Shown: positions 5,349 to 12,791, counted from the first letter of the stretch. The stretch is DNA of 12,822 bases from an uncultured Pseudoxanthomonas sp. (GCF_946886695.1 NZ_CAMPJD010000073.1:1-12822); one strand, 5' to 3'. Notes: generated from the letters alone by a model not told the origin. A program made the numbers and translations.

Positions 5349-6542
5349 TCAGCGCGTGGCCTTCTGCGCGAGATCGTGCGCCAGCCATCGCCGGTACTGG
5401 TTGGGGAAGGGAGAGTCCGGGTCCAGCAGTTCCACGAGTTCCGGCATGGCCGCCAATCCACGCAGGTTCGGCGCATTGAGGAAGATGACCAGCCCATCAC
5501 GCGTCGGCAGCCGGATGTACCCCAGCGTGACTTCCGCCCAATCGTTGCCGCCATGGCCAACAATGCGCGTCGCCTCATCTTCGATGATCTGGAACCCGAG
5601 CCCATATCCCTGCGCACGCGGACAATCGACGCCCCCGCCGTCTCCGCAGAGCACGACCGCATCATCGCCGGTATCGACCAGCACCCGGCCCCGCGCGAAC
5701 GGTGTGCCGGCGTTGCGGGATTCCTCCCGGGCGACCATGCCAAGAAAGCGCGCGTAGTCGGGCACGGTCACCAGCATGTCATCGGCGGCGGAATAGCTGC
5801 CTTCCCCACGACACCAGCCGTTCGGCCGGCACCACACCCCGTGCGCCACGCCCTCATCGTCGACGGGAACGGCGACGTCGCGCAGCCCGTCGCGGCGTAC
5901 CTCCATCACCGCATGCTGCATCCCGGCGGGTTCAAGCACCTGTTCCCGCACCACCTGCGGGAACGGACGCTGCAGTTTGTTGGAGATCGCACGCGCGAGG
6001 TATTCGAACCCTTCACCGGAATAGCCGTAAGCCTCGCCGGGCGTGCGTGTGAAGGCGAGCTTCCCGTCGCTGCGGAAGAACCGCCAGTTGGGAAAGCCCG
6101 TGGTGTGCGTGAGCACCGTGCGTGCGGTCAGCGACGGCAGTCGCGGGTCGCCGGCGATATCGGGATCCACCCAGTACGCACCCAGGGATTCATCGAGGTC
6201 CAGCTCGCCCGCTTCTGCGAGCCGCAACGCGGTTTCCGCGGTCACCGTCTTGGTGATGGAGGCAACGTTGAACCGCGTGGCCGCGTTGGCGGGGACACCG
6301 GGCGAGGCATCGCCGTGGTAGTGCGCCCACACTAGCTTGCCGTCCACGAGCATGCCCAGGCCGGCCGTCGTGATGCGGTGTCTGTCGAGGATCTTCTGCA
6401 GGTCCTGTTCGACTGCAGGGGGTGGTGGCCTCAGGCGGCCATCGGTCTGCACCGTTGAGCGCAACGACGGCGTGCAACTGGCCAGCAGCAGGACCAGCCC
6501 CAGCCAGGGCAAGCGTGTCGGCACGATGGCATCGGTACGCAT
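5349..6542 (-). CDS. Beta-lactamase-family serine hydrolase, predicted lipoprotein
   Basis: A 397-residue protein if begun at the ATG at 6540-6542. The frame is open further upstream, but only this start places the signal sequence (LPWLGLVLLLASC) at the N-terminus, with a lipobox LASC and lipidated Cys23. The class C/penicillin-binding-protein fold is shown by SITK (S95, K98) as the SxxK nucleophile motif, YSG (174-176) where YSN is usual, and HGG (330-332) where KTG is usual. HGG in place of KTG is common in esterase/D-peptidase members, so antibiotic resistance should not be assumed; a cell-wall peptidase or esterase role is likelier. It lies 119 bp downstream of an AraC regulator gene on the same strand, so co-transcription is possible. 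Family assignment is secure, substrate unknown. Confidence 0.85.
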   Translation of the reverse strand: MRTDAIVPTRLPWLGLVLLLASCTPSLRSTVQTDGRLRPPPPAVEQDLQKILDRHRITTAGLGMLVDGKLVWAHYHGDASPGVPANAATRFNVASITKTVTAETALRLAEAGELDLDESLGAYWVDPDIAGDPRLPSLTARTVLTHTTGFPNWRFFRSDGKLAFTRTPGEAYGYSGEGFEYLARAISNKLQRPFPQVVREQVLEPAGMQHAVMEVRRDGLRDVAVPVDDEGVAHGVWCRPNGWCRGEGSYSAADDMLVTVPDYARFLGMVAREESRNAGTPFARGRVLVDTGDDAVVLCGDGGGVDCPRAQGYGLGFQIIEDEATRIVGHGGNDWAEVTLGYIRLPTRDGLVIFLNAPNLRGLAAMPELVELLDPDSPFPNQYRRWLAHDLAQKATR

Positions 6543-6661
6543 CGCAGGGTTCCCGGCGTGAGTGTCCAGGAAGTTGATGCAGGGGGACGACAAGGGGTTT
6601 AAGCGGGCGGGTCCACGTGCCCGGTACCGCGATGCCTTCGCGGCGGAGGCCGTGCGTAGCC

Positions 6662-7441
6662 CTACGACGCGACGGAAGTCTCCCGCAACTCCGCCAGCAG
6701 ACTCCGCGGCGTACACCCCGCCATCGCCTGGAAGTCCGCGATCAGATGCGCTTGGTCGTAGTACCCCGCATCCGCCGCGATCGCCGACCAGTTGATGTCT
6801 TCTCCCGACTGCGCCGCCCGCACCGCCTGCTCGAACCGCTTCAACCGCGCATACGTCTTGGGGCCGACACCCAGCACCTCGTGCAATACCCGTCGCAGAT
6901 GGCGCTCACTGACGCCCAGCTCGCGCGCCACCGTGCCGACGCTGGCCACCTGCAGCTTCTCCAATGCGATCGGCAGGAACGCGGGCACTGCGCCGGCCAC
7001 TTTGCCACTTGCCATGCGCCCCACGACCGCCGCTTCCAGCAATCCACCCGCCGCACGTGCATCGGGCGCTTCAGCAAGCTGCTCGCGCAAACGCTGCGCG
7101 CTCGTGGGCCCCCACAGGGCTTCGAGTGGCACCGTGCGGCCCGACAGTTCCGACGCGGACACACCCAGCACGGCCTCGTACGTCCCCGGCTGCAACCGCG
7201 CCAGCACCGCGCGGTGCCCGCCACGGATCAGCTTCCGGTGCACCCGGCTCCTTGCGCCCATCGCATGGATATCGACACCGCCCGGAATCGACGGCCCGAA
7301 ACGCACCACCATCTGCGCTTCCACCTGCGGCACCGCCACGCGCTGCCGGTCGGTCGCGTAATGACTGGTCGCCATCGCGAAGATCGGACGCAATGCGCCA
7401 CGGGCGGGCATCACGGTGTGGCGGGCAGGATCGGTGGGCAT
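6662..7441 (-). CDS. AraC-family transcriptional regulator
   Basis: A 259-residue protein from the ATG at 7439-7441; an in-frame start 36 nt further upstream adds a non-conserved tail. The C-terminal part is an AraC double helix-turn-helix: VARELGVSERHLRRVLHEVL (about 171-190) and IAADAGYYDQAHLIADFQAM (about 221-240) followed by GCTP. The N-terminal about 110 residues form a sensor domain resembling the DUF6597-type domain seen in many AraC proteins (inference). It is transcribed away from the SDR gene with 97 bp between the starts, and towards the beta-lactamase-like gene, so either neighbour may be its target. No effector can be named. Confidence 0.87.
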   Translation of the reverse strand: MPTDPARHTVMPARGALRPIFAMATSHYATDRQRVAVPQVEAQMVVRFGPSIPGGVDIHAMGARSRVHRKLIRGGHRAVLARLQPGTYEAVLGVSASELSGRTVPLEALWGPTSAQRLREQLAEAPDARAAGGLLEAAVVGRMASGKVAGAVPAFLPIALEKLQVASVGTVARELGVSERHLRRVLHEVLGVGPKTYARLKRFEQAVRAAQSGEDINWSAIAADAGYYDQAHLIADFQAMAGCTPRSLLAELRETSVAS

Positions 7442-7538
7442 GCCTGCATTGTGGTGGGCCGTTCCGCCGCGCTGCAACCCGCCGGTGCATGGCCGTTTTT
7501 TCCAATGCCATCGCGCACGCAGCGGCTACCGTGGCCGC

Positions 7539-8369
7539 ATGAACATACTCGTGACCGGCGCGACCGGAAAAGTGGGCAGCAGACTCGCCAAGCGACTGGT
7601 GCAGCACGGACACACCGTGCGTGCCCTGGTGCGCGACCCCGCCCGTGCGACCGACCTGTCGGACCAGGGCATCCACCTGGTCACCGGCGACCTGATGCAG
7701 CCGGACGCGCTGCCGGCGGCGGTGCCGGGCGTGGATACCGTCGTGCATTGCGCGGCGTTCTTCCGCGGCGCCACCCCGGAAGAAGCGCACGCCGTGAACA
7801 ACCTGGGCACGCAGCACCTGGCGCATGCCGCCCGCGAGGCAGCGGTGGGGCGATTCGTGTTCATGAGTACCGGCCTGGTCTATGGACCCAACGGCGGGGC
7901 CCTGGCGCAGGAAGACGATGATTGCGCCCCCGTGGATGCCTACCCGCAGAGCAAGCTCGCCGCCGAACGCATGCTGCTGGCCATCGACGGTCTGGACGTG
8001 CGCATCCTGCGCCTGCCGTTCGTCTACGGCGATGGCGATCCGCACATCCAGGACGTGGTGCCGTTCATGCGCACCTTCCCGCCCGCGCAACGCATGTCGA
8101 TTGGCCACCACGCGGACGTGGCGCAGGCCGTGATCCGCTTGCTGGACACAACATTGCCCGCGTACCGCATCTACAACGTGGTGGATGACGAAGCCCCCGA
8201 TCTGGCGACGCTGTTCGCTTCGGTGGGGCAGCCGCCGCCGGATGGCACCGATCCCGAACGCGCGAAAGCGTTCGCGGCCGTCATGGACGGTCGCCGTCTG
8301 CGTGAAGACCTTGGCTTCCGGCCGCTGTTCCCGCGGCTGGCCGACGCAGTGGACGCCGGTCAGGCCTGA
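7539..8369 (+). CDS. NAD(P)-dependent epimerase/dehydratase-like SDR protein
   Basis: A 276-residue extended short-chain dehydrogenase/reductase. The Rossmann start MNILVTGATGKVG carries the TGxxGxxG cofactor motif (6-13), and the catalytic set S110, Y135 and K139 (YPQSK) is complete. The frame is open upstream, but the family-typical start is the ATG at 7539. Such proteins act on nucleotide sugars or other carbonyl/alcohol substrates; the sequence does not say which. The divergent AraC gene suggests inducible expression. The gene is followed by a convergent operon, with strong hairpins at 8447-8460 and 8545-8571 in between. Confidence 0.87.
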   Translation: MNILVTGATGKVGSRLAKRLVQHGHTVRALVRDPARATDLSDQGIHLVTGDLMQPDALPAAVPGVDTVVHCAAFFRGATPEEAHAVNNLGTQHLAHAAREAAVGRFVFMSTGLVYGPNGGALAQEDDDCAPVDAYPQSKLAAERMLLAIDGLDVRILRLPFVYGDGDPHIQDVVPFMRTFPPAQRMSIGHHADVAQAVIRLLDTTLPAYRIYNVVDDEAPDLATLFASVGQPPPDGTDPERAKAFAAVMDGRRLREDLGFRPLFPRLADAVDAGQA

Positions 8370-8446
8370 AACATCGACCGCCCGATCGGATGACGTGATG
8401 CCCGGGTTGATGCCGCCGCGCTGTCGCGCAGCCGGCGGAAGCGCGG

Positions 8447-8460
8447 CGCTCCCGGGAGCG
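8447..8460. terminator. 14-bp perfect palindrome between convergent genes
   Basis: CGCTCCCGGGAGCG is self-complementary over its full length and lies 78 bp after the stop of the SDR gene. There is no T-run, so it is a possible transcript-end structure rather than a classical intrinsic terminator. Confidence 0.3.
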
Positions 8461-8509
8461 TGGACGATGGGCACGTGCCGGGTGGTGTGCGCGTTCGCAC
8501 GTCGCGTGC

Positions 8510-8571
8510 GCGGACGGTAAAGCGCCCCTCATCCGCCTTCGGCACCTTCTCCCCGTGTTACGGGGAGAAGG
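8510..8571. repeat. Dispersed intergenic repeat with 12-bp perfect hairpin, copy A
   Basis: Bases 8510-8556 match 12468-12514 over 47 nt with one difference (T8547 against C12505). The right part folds into a perfect stem: CCTTCTCCCCGT (8545-8556), loop GTT, ACGGGGAGAAGG (8560-8571). The CGCCCCTCATCCGCCTTCGG core resembles a repeat that is common between genes in Xanthomonadaceae (from memory). Here it sits between two convergent genes and may also end transcripts from both sides. The rest of 8370-8643 holds no gene. Confidence 0.7.
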
Positions 8572-8643
8572 GAACAACGGACAGCCGCGCTTGTCTCCTT
8601 CTCCTCGTTGCCCGGGGAGAGGCAAGCGACGGATGCGCTTCCC

Positions 8644-9024
8644 TCAAGCTCCTGACATCCGCGCCTTGTTCCGCAACGAAAAGCAGTAGGCCGCCGTCAC
8701 CGCGATGCCCAGCAACACCGCCAGTGAGCCGCCGATGACCGCGACATCCTTCGGCGCCGCGATCCAGAACCCCGCATAGACCAAGCCGCTGAGCGCCATC
8801 GACCACCCGGCGACCCGCTGCGCCTGCCGCGCCCGCGCACTGGGCACGAACCGCTTCGGCATCTGGTTGCCGAACCATGCCACCATCAATCCGACCGCCC
8901 CCATCACGATGCGGTCGACCATCTCCCCATCGATATAACCCCGCGAGCGGGCGAACGTTGCGCACAACGCCAGCACCACGATGCCGATGCCCCACGCCAG
9001 ACTGGTAAGCACTTCTCTGTTCAT
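8644..9024 (-). CDS. Small four-TM membrane protein, SdpI-like partner of SdpR-type regulator
   Basis: A 126-residue protein with four hydrophobic segments: about 8-25 (LAWGIGIVVLALCATFA), 38-55, 69-89 and 94-117. The GNQMPKRFVPSARARQAQRV stretch between the second and third resembles the loop in short SdpI-related proteins of Proteobacteria. Its ATG overlaps the upstream regulator's stop as ATGA (9021-9024), and AAGGAG eight bases before the start, inside the regulator's lysine-rich tail, is the ribosome binding site, so the two are co-expressed and translationally coupled. In Bacillus, SdpI is both the immunity protein to the SdpC toxin and the membrane receptor that sequesters SdpR. A similar sequestering role is possible here but only inferred; no sdpABC toxin genes are in the window. 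Confidence 0.7.
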   Translation of the reverse strand: MNREVLTSLAWGIGIVVLALCATFARSRGYIDGEMVDRIVMGAVGLMVAWFGNQMPKRFVPSARARQAQRVAGWSMALSGLVYAGFWIAAPKDVAVIGGSLAVLLGIAVTAAYCFSLRNKARMSGA

Positions 9025-9317
9025 CGCGCAGACTCCTTTTTTTTCTTCGGCACGGCACTGCCCGCACCGAACGAGTGGACGAAGCCGAGCAGTGCGTCTT
9101 CCAGCACCGACAGCTTCAAGTGGTAGATCACCGACTTGCCGACCTTTTCCGCATGCACCAGGTCTGCCTCTTTCAACACCGCGAAGTGCGCCGACATCGT
9201 CGGCTTGGAGACATCGAACTGATCGCTCAGCTCGCCCGCGCTCAACGGGCCCTTGCGCAGCAACTGCAGCACCTGGCGGCGGGTGGGATCGGAAAGGGCG
9301 CGGAAGACCTGACTCAT
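9021..9317 (-). CDS. sdpR: ArsR/SmtB-family repressor, SdpR-type
   Basis: A 98-residue winged-helix protein beginning MSQVFRALSDPTRRQVLQLL, the family's standard opening. The recognition helix region is AGELSDQFDVSKPTMSAHFAVLKEA split around residues 27-51, followed by a wing VHAEKVGKSVIYHL. It has no cysteines, so it cannot be a classic thiol metal sensor of the ELCVCD type; the match is to the SdpR autorepressor subfamily. The frame is open upstream, but translation must start at 9317 because the family N-terminus is there. A strong promoter lies directly in front and would put the transcript start at or next to the A of the ATG. The tail PKKKKESAR is encoded by eight consecutive A residues that also precede the ribosome binding site for the overlapping membrane-protein gene. 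Confidence 0.88.
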   Translation of the reverse strand: MSQVFRALSDPTRRQVLQLLRKGPLSAGELSDQFDVSKPTMSAHFAVLKEADLVHAEKVGKSVIYHLKLSVLEDALLGFVHSFGAGSAVPKKKKESAR

Positions 9318-9323
9318 GATGCG

Positions 9324-9352
9324 ATAATTAGCTAAACGTCGAAATGTGTCAA
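9324..9352 (-). promoter_or_regulatory. Sigma70-type promoter and likely SdpR operator
   Basis: On the minus strand TTGACA (9347-9352, perfect -35), a 17-nt spacer, then AATTAT (9324-9329, four of six for -10). The palindrome TTAGCTAA (9328-9335) straddles the spacer and -10 box, the natural place for an autorepressor to bind. The -10 box lies seven bases from the start codon at 9317, so the mRNA is predicted to be leaderless; no ribosome binding site precedes that ATG. Confidence 0.65.
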
Positions 9353-9387
9353 GCGCCGTTGGTCGGCGTGACCGTCCCGCGCCGTAC

Positions 9388-10191
9388 TCACAGCACGGGC
9401 CACCACATGAAGGCGAGCGCGGCCACGCTGCCGGCCAGGGTGAGCAGGGCGAGCAGCGCCAGCAGACCGCCCATGGCCATCTGCGCGCCCGCATGGCGCG
9501 ACCGCTCCGCCTGGAAGTACAGCGCCAGCACCGCCAGCGGCACCATCCAGCTGCCGAAGCTGACCAGGATGAAAGGCGCGCCGGTGTAATCGATCCTGAT
9601 GCCCAGCGGCGCCAGCACCAGCCCGGCCAGCATGATGCCGATGCGCAGGAACCACACCCCGTTCACCAGCAGATACGCGCGCAGCGCATGCCGCCGGTGC
9701 GCCGCGAAATCCTTCGCCCGCGCACTGCGCCACGCCAGCAGCGCGAAGACCACGATCAGCATCCCGTTCAACGAGATCGACAGATTGCTGGCCGGTCCCA
9801 GTTGCGAGCCGCGCACCCAGACCAGCCAGAACCCGGTCAGCGTGACCACGATAGCGACCGACAGGAACACCCGTCCGTTCCGCCGGTGCAGCATGGGCCA
9901 ACGCCGCCGCAGCGCCGGCACCAGCTGCCAGGCGCCGGCAAAGGTCACCAGCCCGGCCAGCAGTGCATGGCCGACGAACTGCAGGTTGCCCACGACATCG
10001 CCCGGCACGTAGCCGGTGACGTGCGGCTTGGCGTTGAGCGGCGACAGATCGCCGCCCAGCACCGGCCCGCCGAAGAACAGAACGATGAACGCGACGAACG
10101 CCCATTGTCCGAAGGTGGCGGCGATGAACCAGGCGGTGGCGCCGAGCGACAGCACACGGGATGGCGTGGGGAGGGGAACAGACGCAGGCAT
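9388..10191 (-). CDS. DUF2306-like multi-pass membrane protein
   Basis: A 267-residue integral membrane protein with about seven hydrophobic segments (roughly 18-42, 70-92, 108-126, 138-154, 170-192, 207-226 and 240-262). HRRNGRVFL after the second segment and AHRRHALRAYLLVNGVWFLRI before the fifth match the conserved histidine/arginine pattern of DUF2306 proteins, whose biochemical role is unknown; paired histidines in the membrane suggest haem or electron transfer (inference). It starts 189 bp from, and points away from, a membrane-anchored AraC regulator, a layout that suggests control by that protein. The 35 bp upstream of the SdpR promoter contain its stop, so the two minus-strand units are separate. 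Confidence 0.75.
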   Translation of the reverse strand: MPASVPLPTPSRVLSLGATAWFIAATFGQWAFVAFIVLFFGGPVLGGDLSPLNAKPHVTGYVPGDVVGNLQFVGHALLAGLVTFAGAWQLVPALRRRWPMLHRRNGRVFLSVAIVVTLTGFWLVWVRGSQLGPASNLSISLNGMLIVVFALLAWRSARAKDFAAHRRHALRAYLLVNGVWFLRIGIMLAGLVLAPLGIRIDYTGAPFILVSFGSWMVPLAVLALYFQAERSRHAGAQMAMGGLLALLALLTLAGSVAALAFMWWPVL

Positions 10192-10243
10192 GGCACGACT
10201 CCGGGGAAGGGAGCGTCACCCTGCGCGGCGCCTGCGGGGCCGT

Positions 10244-10294
10244 CTCGCCGATTCGGAAATCGGCAAGCCGGATCGCGCACGGCGATTCGGCGAG
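10244..10294. promoter_or_regulatory. Inverted repeats in the divergent intergenic region
   Basis: CTCGCCGA (10244-10251) and TCGGCGAG (10287-10294) are perfect inverted arms 35 bp apart, and a nested hairpin GCCGATT-cgga-AATCGGC lies at 10247-10264. They sit between the DUF2306 and AraC-type genes and could be a regulator site, or a GC-rich hairpin of no function. No clear promoter boxes were found beside them. Confidence 0.3.
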
Positions 10295-10380
10295 CCCTCC
10301 GGCGGCGGCCGTGACCGATGGCGCTTGGCGGGGGGGCGTCCCGGGCCGCACGCTGTGGCGGACTCCACGAGGACGCGACC

Positions 10381-11451
10381 ATGCCGAGCTGGCCGACCAT
10401 CACCACGGGCGTCGCCGTTACGGTGGCGGTGGCCTCATTGCTGGTGCTGCTGTGGCAACGCCCCAAGCGCGATGCCGAGGTGATATTTGCCGTGGTCAGC
10501 GGCTCGATGGCGCTCTCGCTGATGGCGCCGTGGATGGAAGGCGCGCCGACCTGGATGGTGTGGGCGGTTGCCATCGGTGGCAGCGCGACGTGCAACGGGT
10601 TCTGGCTGGTGTCGCGGGCACTGTTCCGCGGTGAGGGCGGTGTGGGCCGGGTGCATGTGCTGGCCGCGGCCGGCGTGGCGCTGCTGATTGCCGCGTACCG
10701 GGGCGCCATGCTGGGCGGTCAGGGCACGGCGTCACCCTGGGCGTTCGGACTGGGCAGCCTGCTGACGCTGGCCAGTTCCACCCTGCTGGTGCTGACCTTT
10801 CTGGAAGCATTGCGCGGCAGTTGGGCGTCGTTGCCGCGCGCCGAACGCCGGCTGCGGCTGGCGTTCATGCTGCTGTTCGCCGTGTGCGTGCTGACCACCA
10901 CGCTGATGGGCGCGCTGGCCGCGACTTGGCCGTTGCTGACGGAGGTGCGGGGTGGGGTGATTCCGCTGTGTGCGATGGCGATGATGCTGTTCACCCACGG
11001 CGTGCTGTGGCGCCGCCGCCAGGTGCCGTGGCCGGTGACCGACGCGCCGCCGGCCGAGCGTGCGCCGGCCGTTCCGCCGGGCGCGGAAGAAATCCGCCTG
11101 CTGCGCGCATTGCAGCACCAGTTGGACGTGGTGCAGGTCTACCGCGAGCCGGAGCTGAAGGTGATCGATCTGGCGCACCGGCTGGGCACGGCCGAACACA
11201 AGCTGAGCCGGTTGATCACCCAGACGCTGGGCGAGAAGAATTTCAACCAGATGATCAACCGCCACCGCATCGCCTACGCCTGCGGCCGGCTGGGGGATGC
11301 GGGCGACGACGCCACCATCCTCGACATCAGCGGCGACGCCGGCTTCGCCTCGCTGGGTCCGTTCAATCGCGCGTTCAAGATCGCGACGGGCTGCACGCCG
11401 ACGGCCTACCGCACGGCGCACCGCGCGCGCGCCGGGTTGGAGTTTTCATAG
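10381..11451 (+). CDS. Membrane-anchored AraC-family regulator (7TM sensor plus HTH)
   Basis: A 356-residue protein from the ATG at 10381, with GAGG about eight bases ahead. The first about 208 residues form roughly seven hydrophobic segments (near 8-25, 33-50, 57-77, 91-107, 119-142, 157-180 and 190-207). After a proline-rich linker (216-235) comes an AraC-type DNA-binding domain: VIDLAHRLGTAEHKLSRLIT (261-280), FNQMINRHRIAYA, then ILDISGDAGFASLGPFNRAF (313-332) with ATGCTPTAYR. So DNA binding would occur at the membrane in response to a signal sensed in or outside it. Genes of this layout commonly regulate an adjacent membrane-protein gene; the divergent DUF2306 gene is the obvious candidate. 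It could also act on the amidohydrolase gene downstream (122 bp gap). Confidence 0.87.
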   Translation: MPSWPTITTGVAVTVAVASLLVLLWQRPKRDAEVIFAVVSGSMALSLMAPWMEGAPTWMVWAVAIGGSATCNGFWLVSRALFRGEGGVGRVHVLAAAGVALLIAAYRGAMLGGQGTASPWAFGLGSLLTLASSTLLVLTFLEALRGSWASLPRAERRLRLAFMLLFAVCVLTTTLMGALAATWPLLTEVRGGVIPLCAMAMMLFTHGVLWRRRQVPWPVTDAPPAERAPAVPPGAEEIRLLRALQHQLDVVQVYREPELKVIDLAHRLGTAEHKLSRLITQTLGEKNFNQMINRHRIAYACGRLGDAGDDATILDISGDAGFASLGPFNRAFKIATGCTPTAYRTAHRARAGLEFS

Positions 11452-11573
11452 ACGGGACGCGGGCTGCGCCGGCTCGGCAAACGCGGCGAAGGATGCCGAC
11501 GCTTCGTTTCGAAGAAGGCGTCGTCTGCGTGTCCGTGGCACCCTACGCGCATCCCTCTGTTGTGAGACAACGC

Positions 11574-12413
11574 ATGCTGCGCACGCTGGCCCTGTCCCTC
11601 TGCCTGTTCACCACCACCGCCATCGCCGCCGAACCCGTGTTCGACGTGCACGTCCATCTGCGTGATGGCGAAACCTCCCTGCGCGAATACCGCAACGACG
11701 TCCGTGCCGCCGGCCTCGACCTTGCTGGCATGGGGGTCATGTGGTTCGGTGGCCCGCACCAGGCCAGGCAGGGCGACCTGGCGAAGATCCGCGCCGGCAA
11801 CGACCGCGTCATCGCCCTGGCCGCCGCGCATCCCGACGTGCTGCCCATCGCCACCGTCCACCCCTACGACGGCGACGACGCGCTGGCCGAACTCGCCCGC
11901 GTCGCCGCCGCCGGGGTGAAGGTGCTGAAGATCCACGCCCACACGCAGGGCTTCGACGTGTCCGATCCCCGCGTGGAAACCCTCGCGCGTCGCGCCGGAG
12001 AACTCGGCATCACCGTGCTGCTGGACAACGCCAACATCCTGCCGGGCGACAGCGAGAAGCTGTTCAATCTGGTCGTGCGCGTGCCGAAGACAAAGTTCAT
12101 CCTCGCCCACATCGGCGGCCTGAACTTCCGCTTCTGGAACATCCTCGCCCTTGCGCGCACCGCCGATGGCTTCGGCTTCGAGAACCTCTACTTCGACATC
12201 TCCGCCACCGTGCTGGTGGTGGCCGACTCTCCGGTGGAAGAGGAATTCCTCTGGACGTTGCGCAACGTCGGCCTCGACCACGTGCTGCTTGGCTCGGACT
12301 ACCCGCAGATCAGCCTCGACGCCACAGTGAAGGCGCTGGACCGCCTGGATCTGAGCGATGAAGAGAAGGCGAAGATCCGCAGCGGCAATGCGCGGACGTT
12401 GTTCGGGCGGTGA
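11574..12413 (+). CDS. Exported amidohydrolase-family protein (TIM-barrel, metal-dependent)
   Basis: A 279-residue protein with a signal peptide MLRTLALSLCLFTTTAIAAE (cleavage near residue 19). The frame extends far upstream, overlapping the AraC-type gene, but only the ATG at 11574 gives this signal. Amidohydrolase_2-type features: HVH (26-28) after strand 1, KIHAH (K119, H121, H123), H179 in ILAHIGG, and D242 in LLGSDYP before PQI. The usual strand-5 histidine seems to be missing (LLDNAN at 149-154 where VxxH is common), so metal binding may be altered or mononuclear. It probably hydrolyses or decarboxylates a small amide/ester/lactone in the periplasm; substrate unknown. No operon partner is visible downstream. 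Confidence 0.82.
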   Translation: MLRTLALSLCLFTTTAIAAEPVFDVHVHLRDGETSLREYRNDVRAAGLDLAGMGVMWFGGPHQARQGDLAKIRAGNDRVIALAAAHPDVLPIATVHPYDGDDALAELARVAAAGVKVLKIHAHTQGFDVSDPRVETLARRAGELGITVLLDNANILPGDSEKLFNLVVRVPKTKFILAHIGGLNFRFWNILALARTADGFGFENLYFDISATVLVVADSPVEEEFLWTLRNVGLDHVLLGSDYPQISLDATVKALDRLDLSDEEKAKIRSGNARTLFGR

Positions 12414-12467
12414 TGATGGCCGGGGTGTCGCTATGGGGCGTTCCGTTCACGTTCTTGCATCGTGTGT

Positions 12468-12625
12468 GCGGACGGTAAAGCGCCCCTCATCCGCCTTCGG
12501 CACCCTCTCCCCGTTCTGCGGAAGAAGGAAGGGCAGGAAGCCTGGTTTGTCTCCTTCGCCCCGCCTGCGGGAGAAGGTGCCTGGAGAGCCTGCCCCGTAC
12601 TTGATACGGGGGCGGATGAGGGGCG
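12468..12625. repeat. MITE-like element with inverted ends, dispersed repeat copy B
   Basis: Bases 12468-12514 repeat 8510-8556 with one mismatch. CGCCCCTCATCCGCC (12481-12495) is perfectly inverted at 12611-12625, and GGCACCCTCTCC (12499-12510) pairs with GGAGAAGGTGCC (12570-12581) with one mismatch, so the element of about 145 bp could fold end to end. A further hairpin CCCCGTA-cttga-TACGGGG sits at 12593-12611. No transposase is encoded; short frames crossing it are products of the repeat. Between 12626 and 12773 no supported gene is seen. Confidence 0.65.
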
Positions 12626-12773
12626 AGCGCGGAGGGTGATCGTGCGTGGTAGACACCAACGCATTGATCCCGCGCATGTCTGGTACGAGTACACGCAGCG
12701 TGACGGTAAAGTGCGGAAGCTGTTCGGGTACTGATGCGCAGGCAGGCCCTGGCCAGCCGCCTTGTCGTGCGAT

Positions 12774-12791
12774 GGCGGGCTGGAGCCCGCC
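12774..12791. repeat. REP hairpin, copy 4
   Basis: GGCGGGCT (12774-12781), loop GG, AGCCCGCC (12784-12791), followed by CTACG. Loop differs (GG for TG) from the other copies; the stem is identical. It lies about 9 kb from the RAYT locus, showing the REP family is dispersed in this genome. Confidence 0.8.

Noticed and set aside
4996..5757. 253-residue plus-strand frame across the 21-bp repeats
   Set aside because: The heptad part is a by-product of a repeat whose length is a multiple of three, and the frame continues through the convergent hydrolase gene without protein-like character. Kept only as a remark under the repeat.
6617..7921. 434-residue plus-strand open frame
   Set aside because: It runs antisense to the AraC gene and then out of frame into the SDR gene, is very rich in Arg/His/Pro, and has no recognisable domain.
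7071..8474. 467-residue minus-strand open frame
   Set aside because: It covers both the SDR gene (antisense) and part of the AraC gene (other frame); composition is that of a shadow frame.
9346..10314. 322-residue plus-strand open frame
   Set aside because: Antisense to the DUF2306-like gene, dominated by Gln/Arg/His, no motifs.
12462..12734. 90-residue plus-strand frame at the right end
   Set aside because: Most of it is a translation of the dispersed repeat. The end (HVWYEYTQRDGKVRKLFGY) looks somewhat protein-like, but no start, ribosome binding site or family supports a gene.
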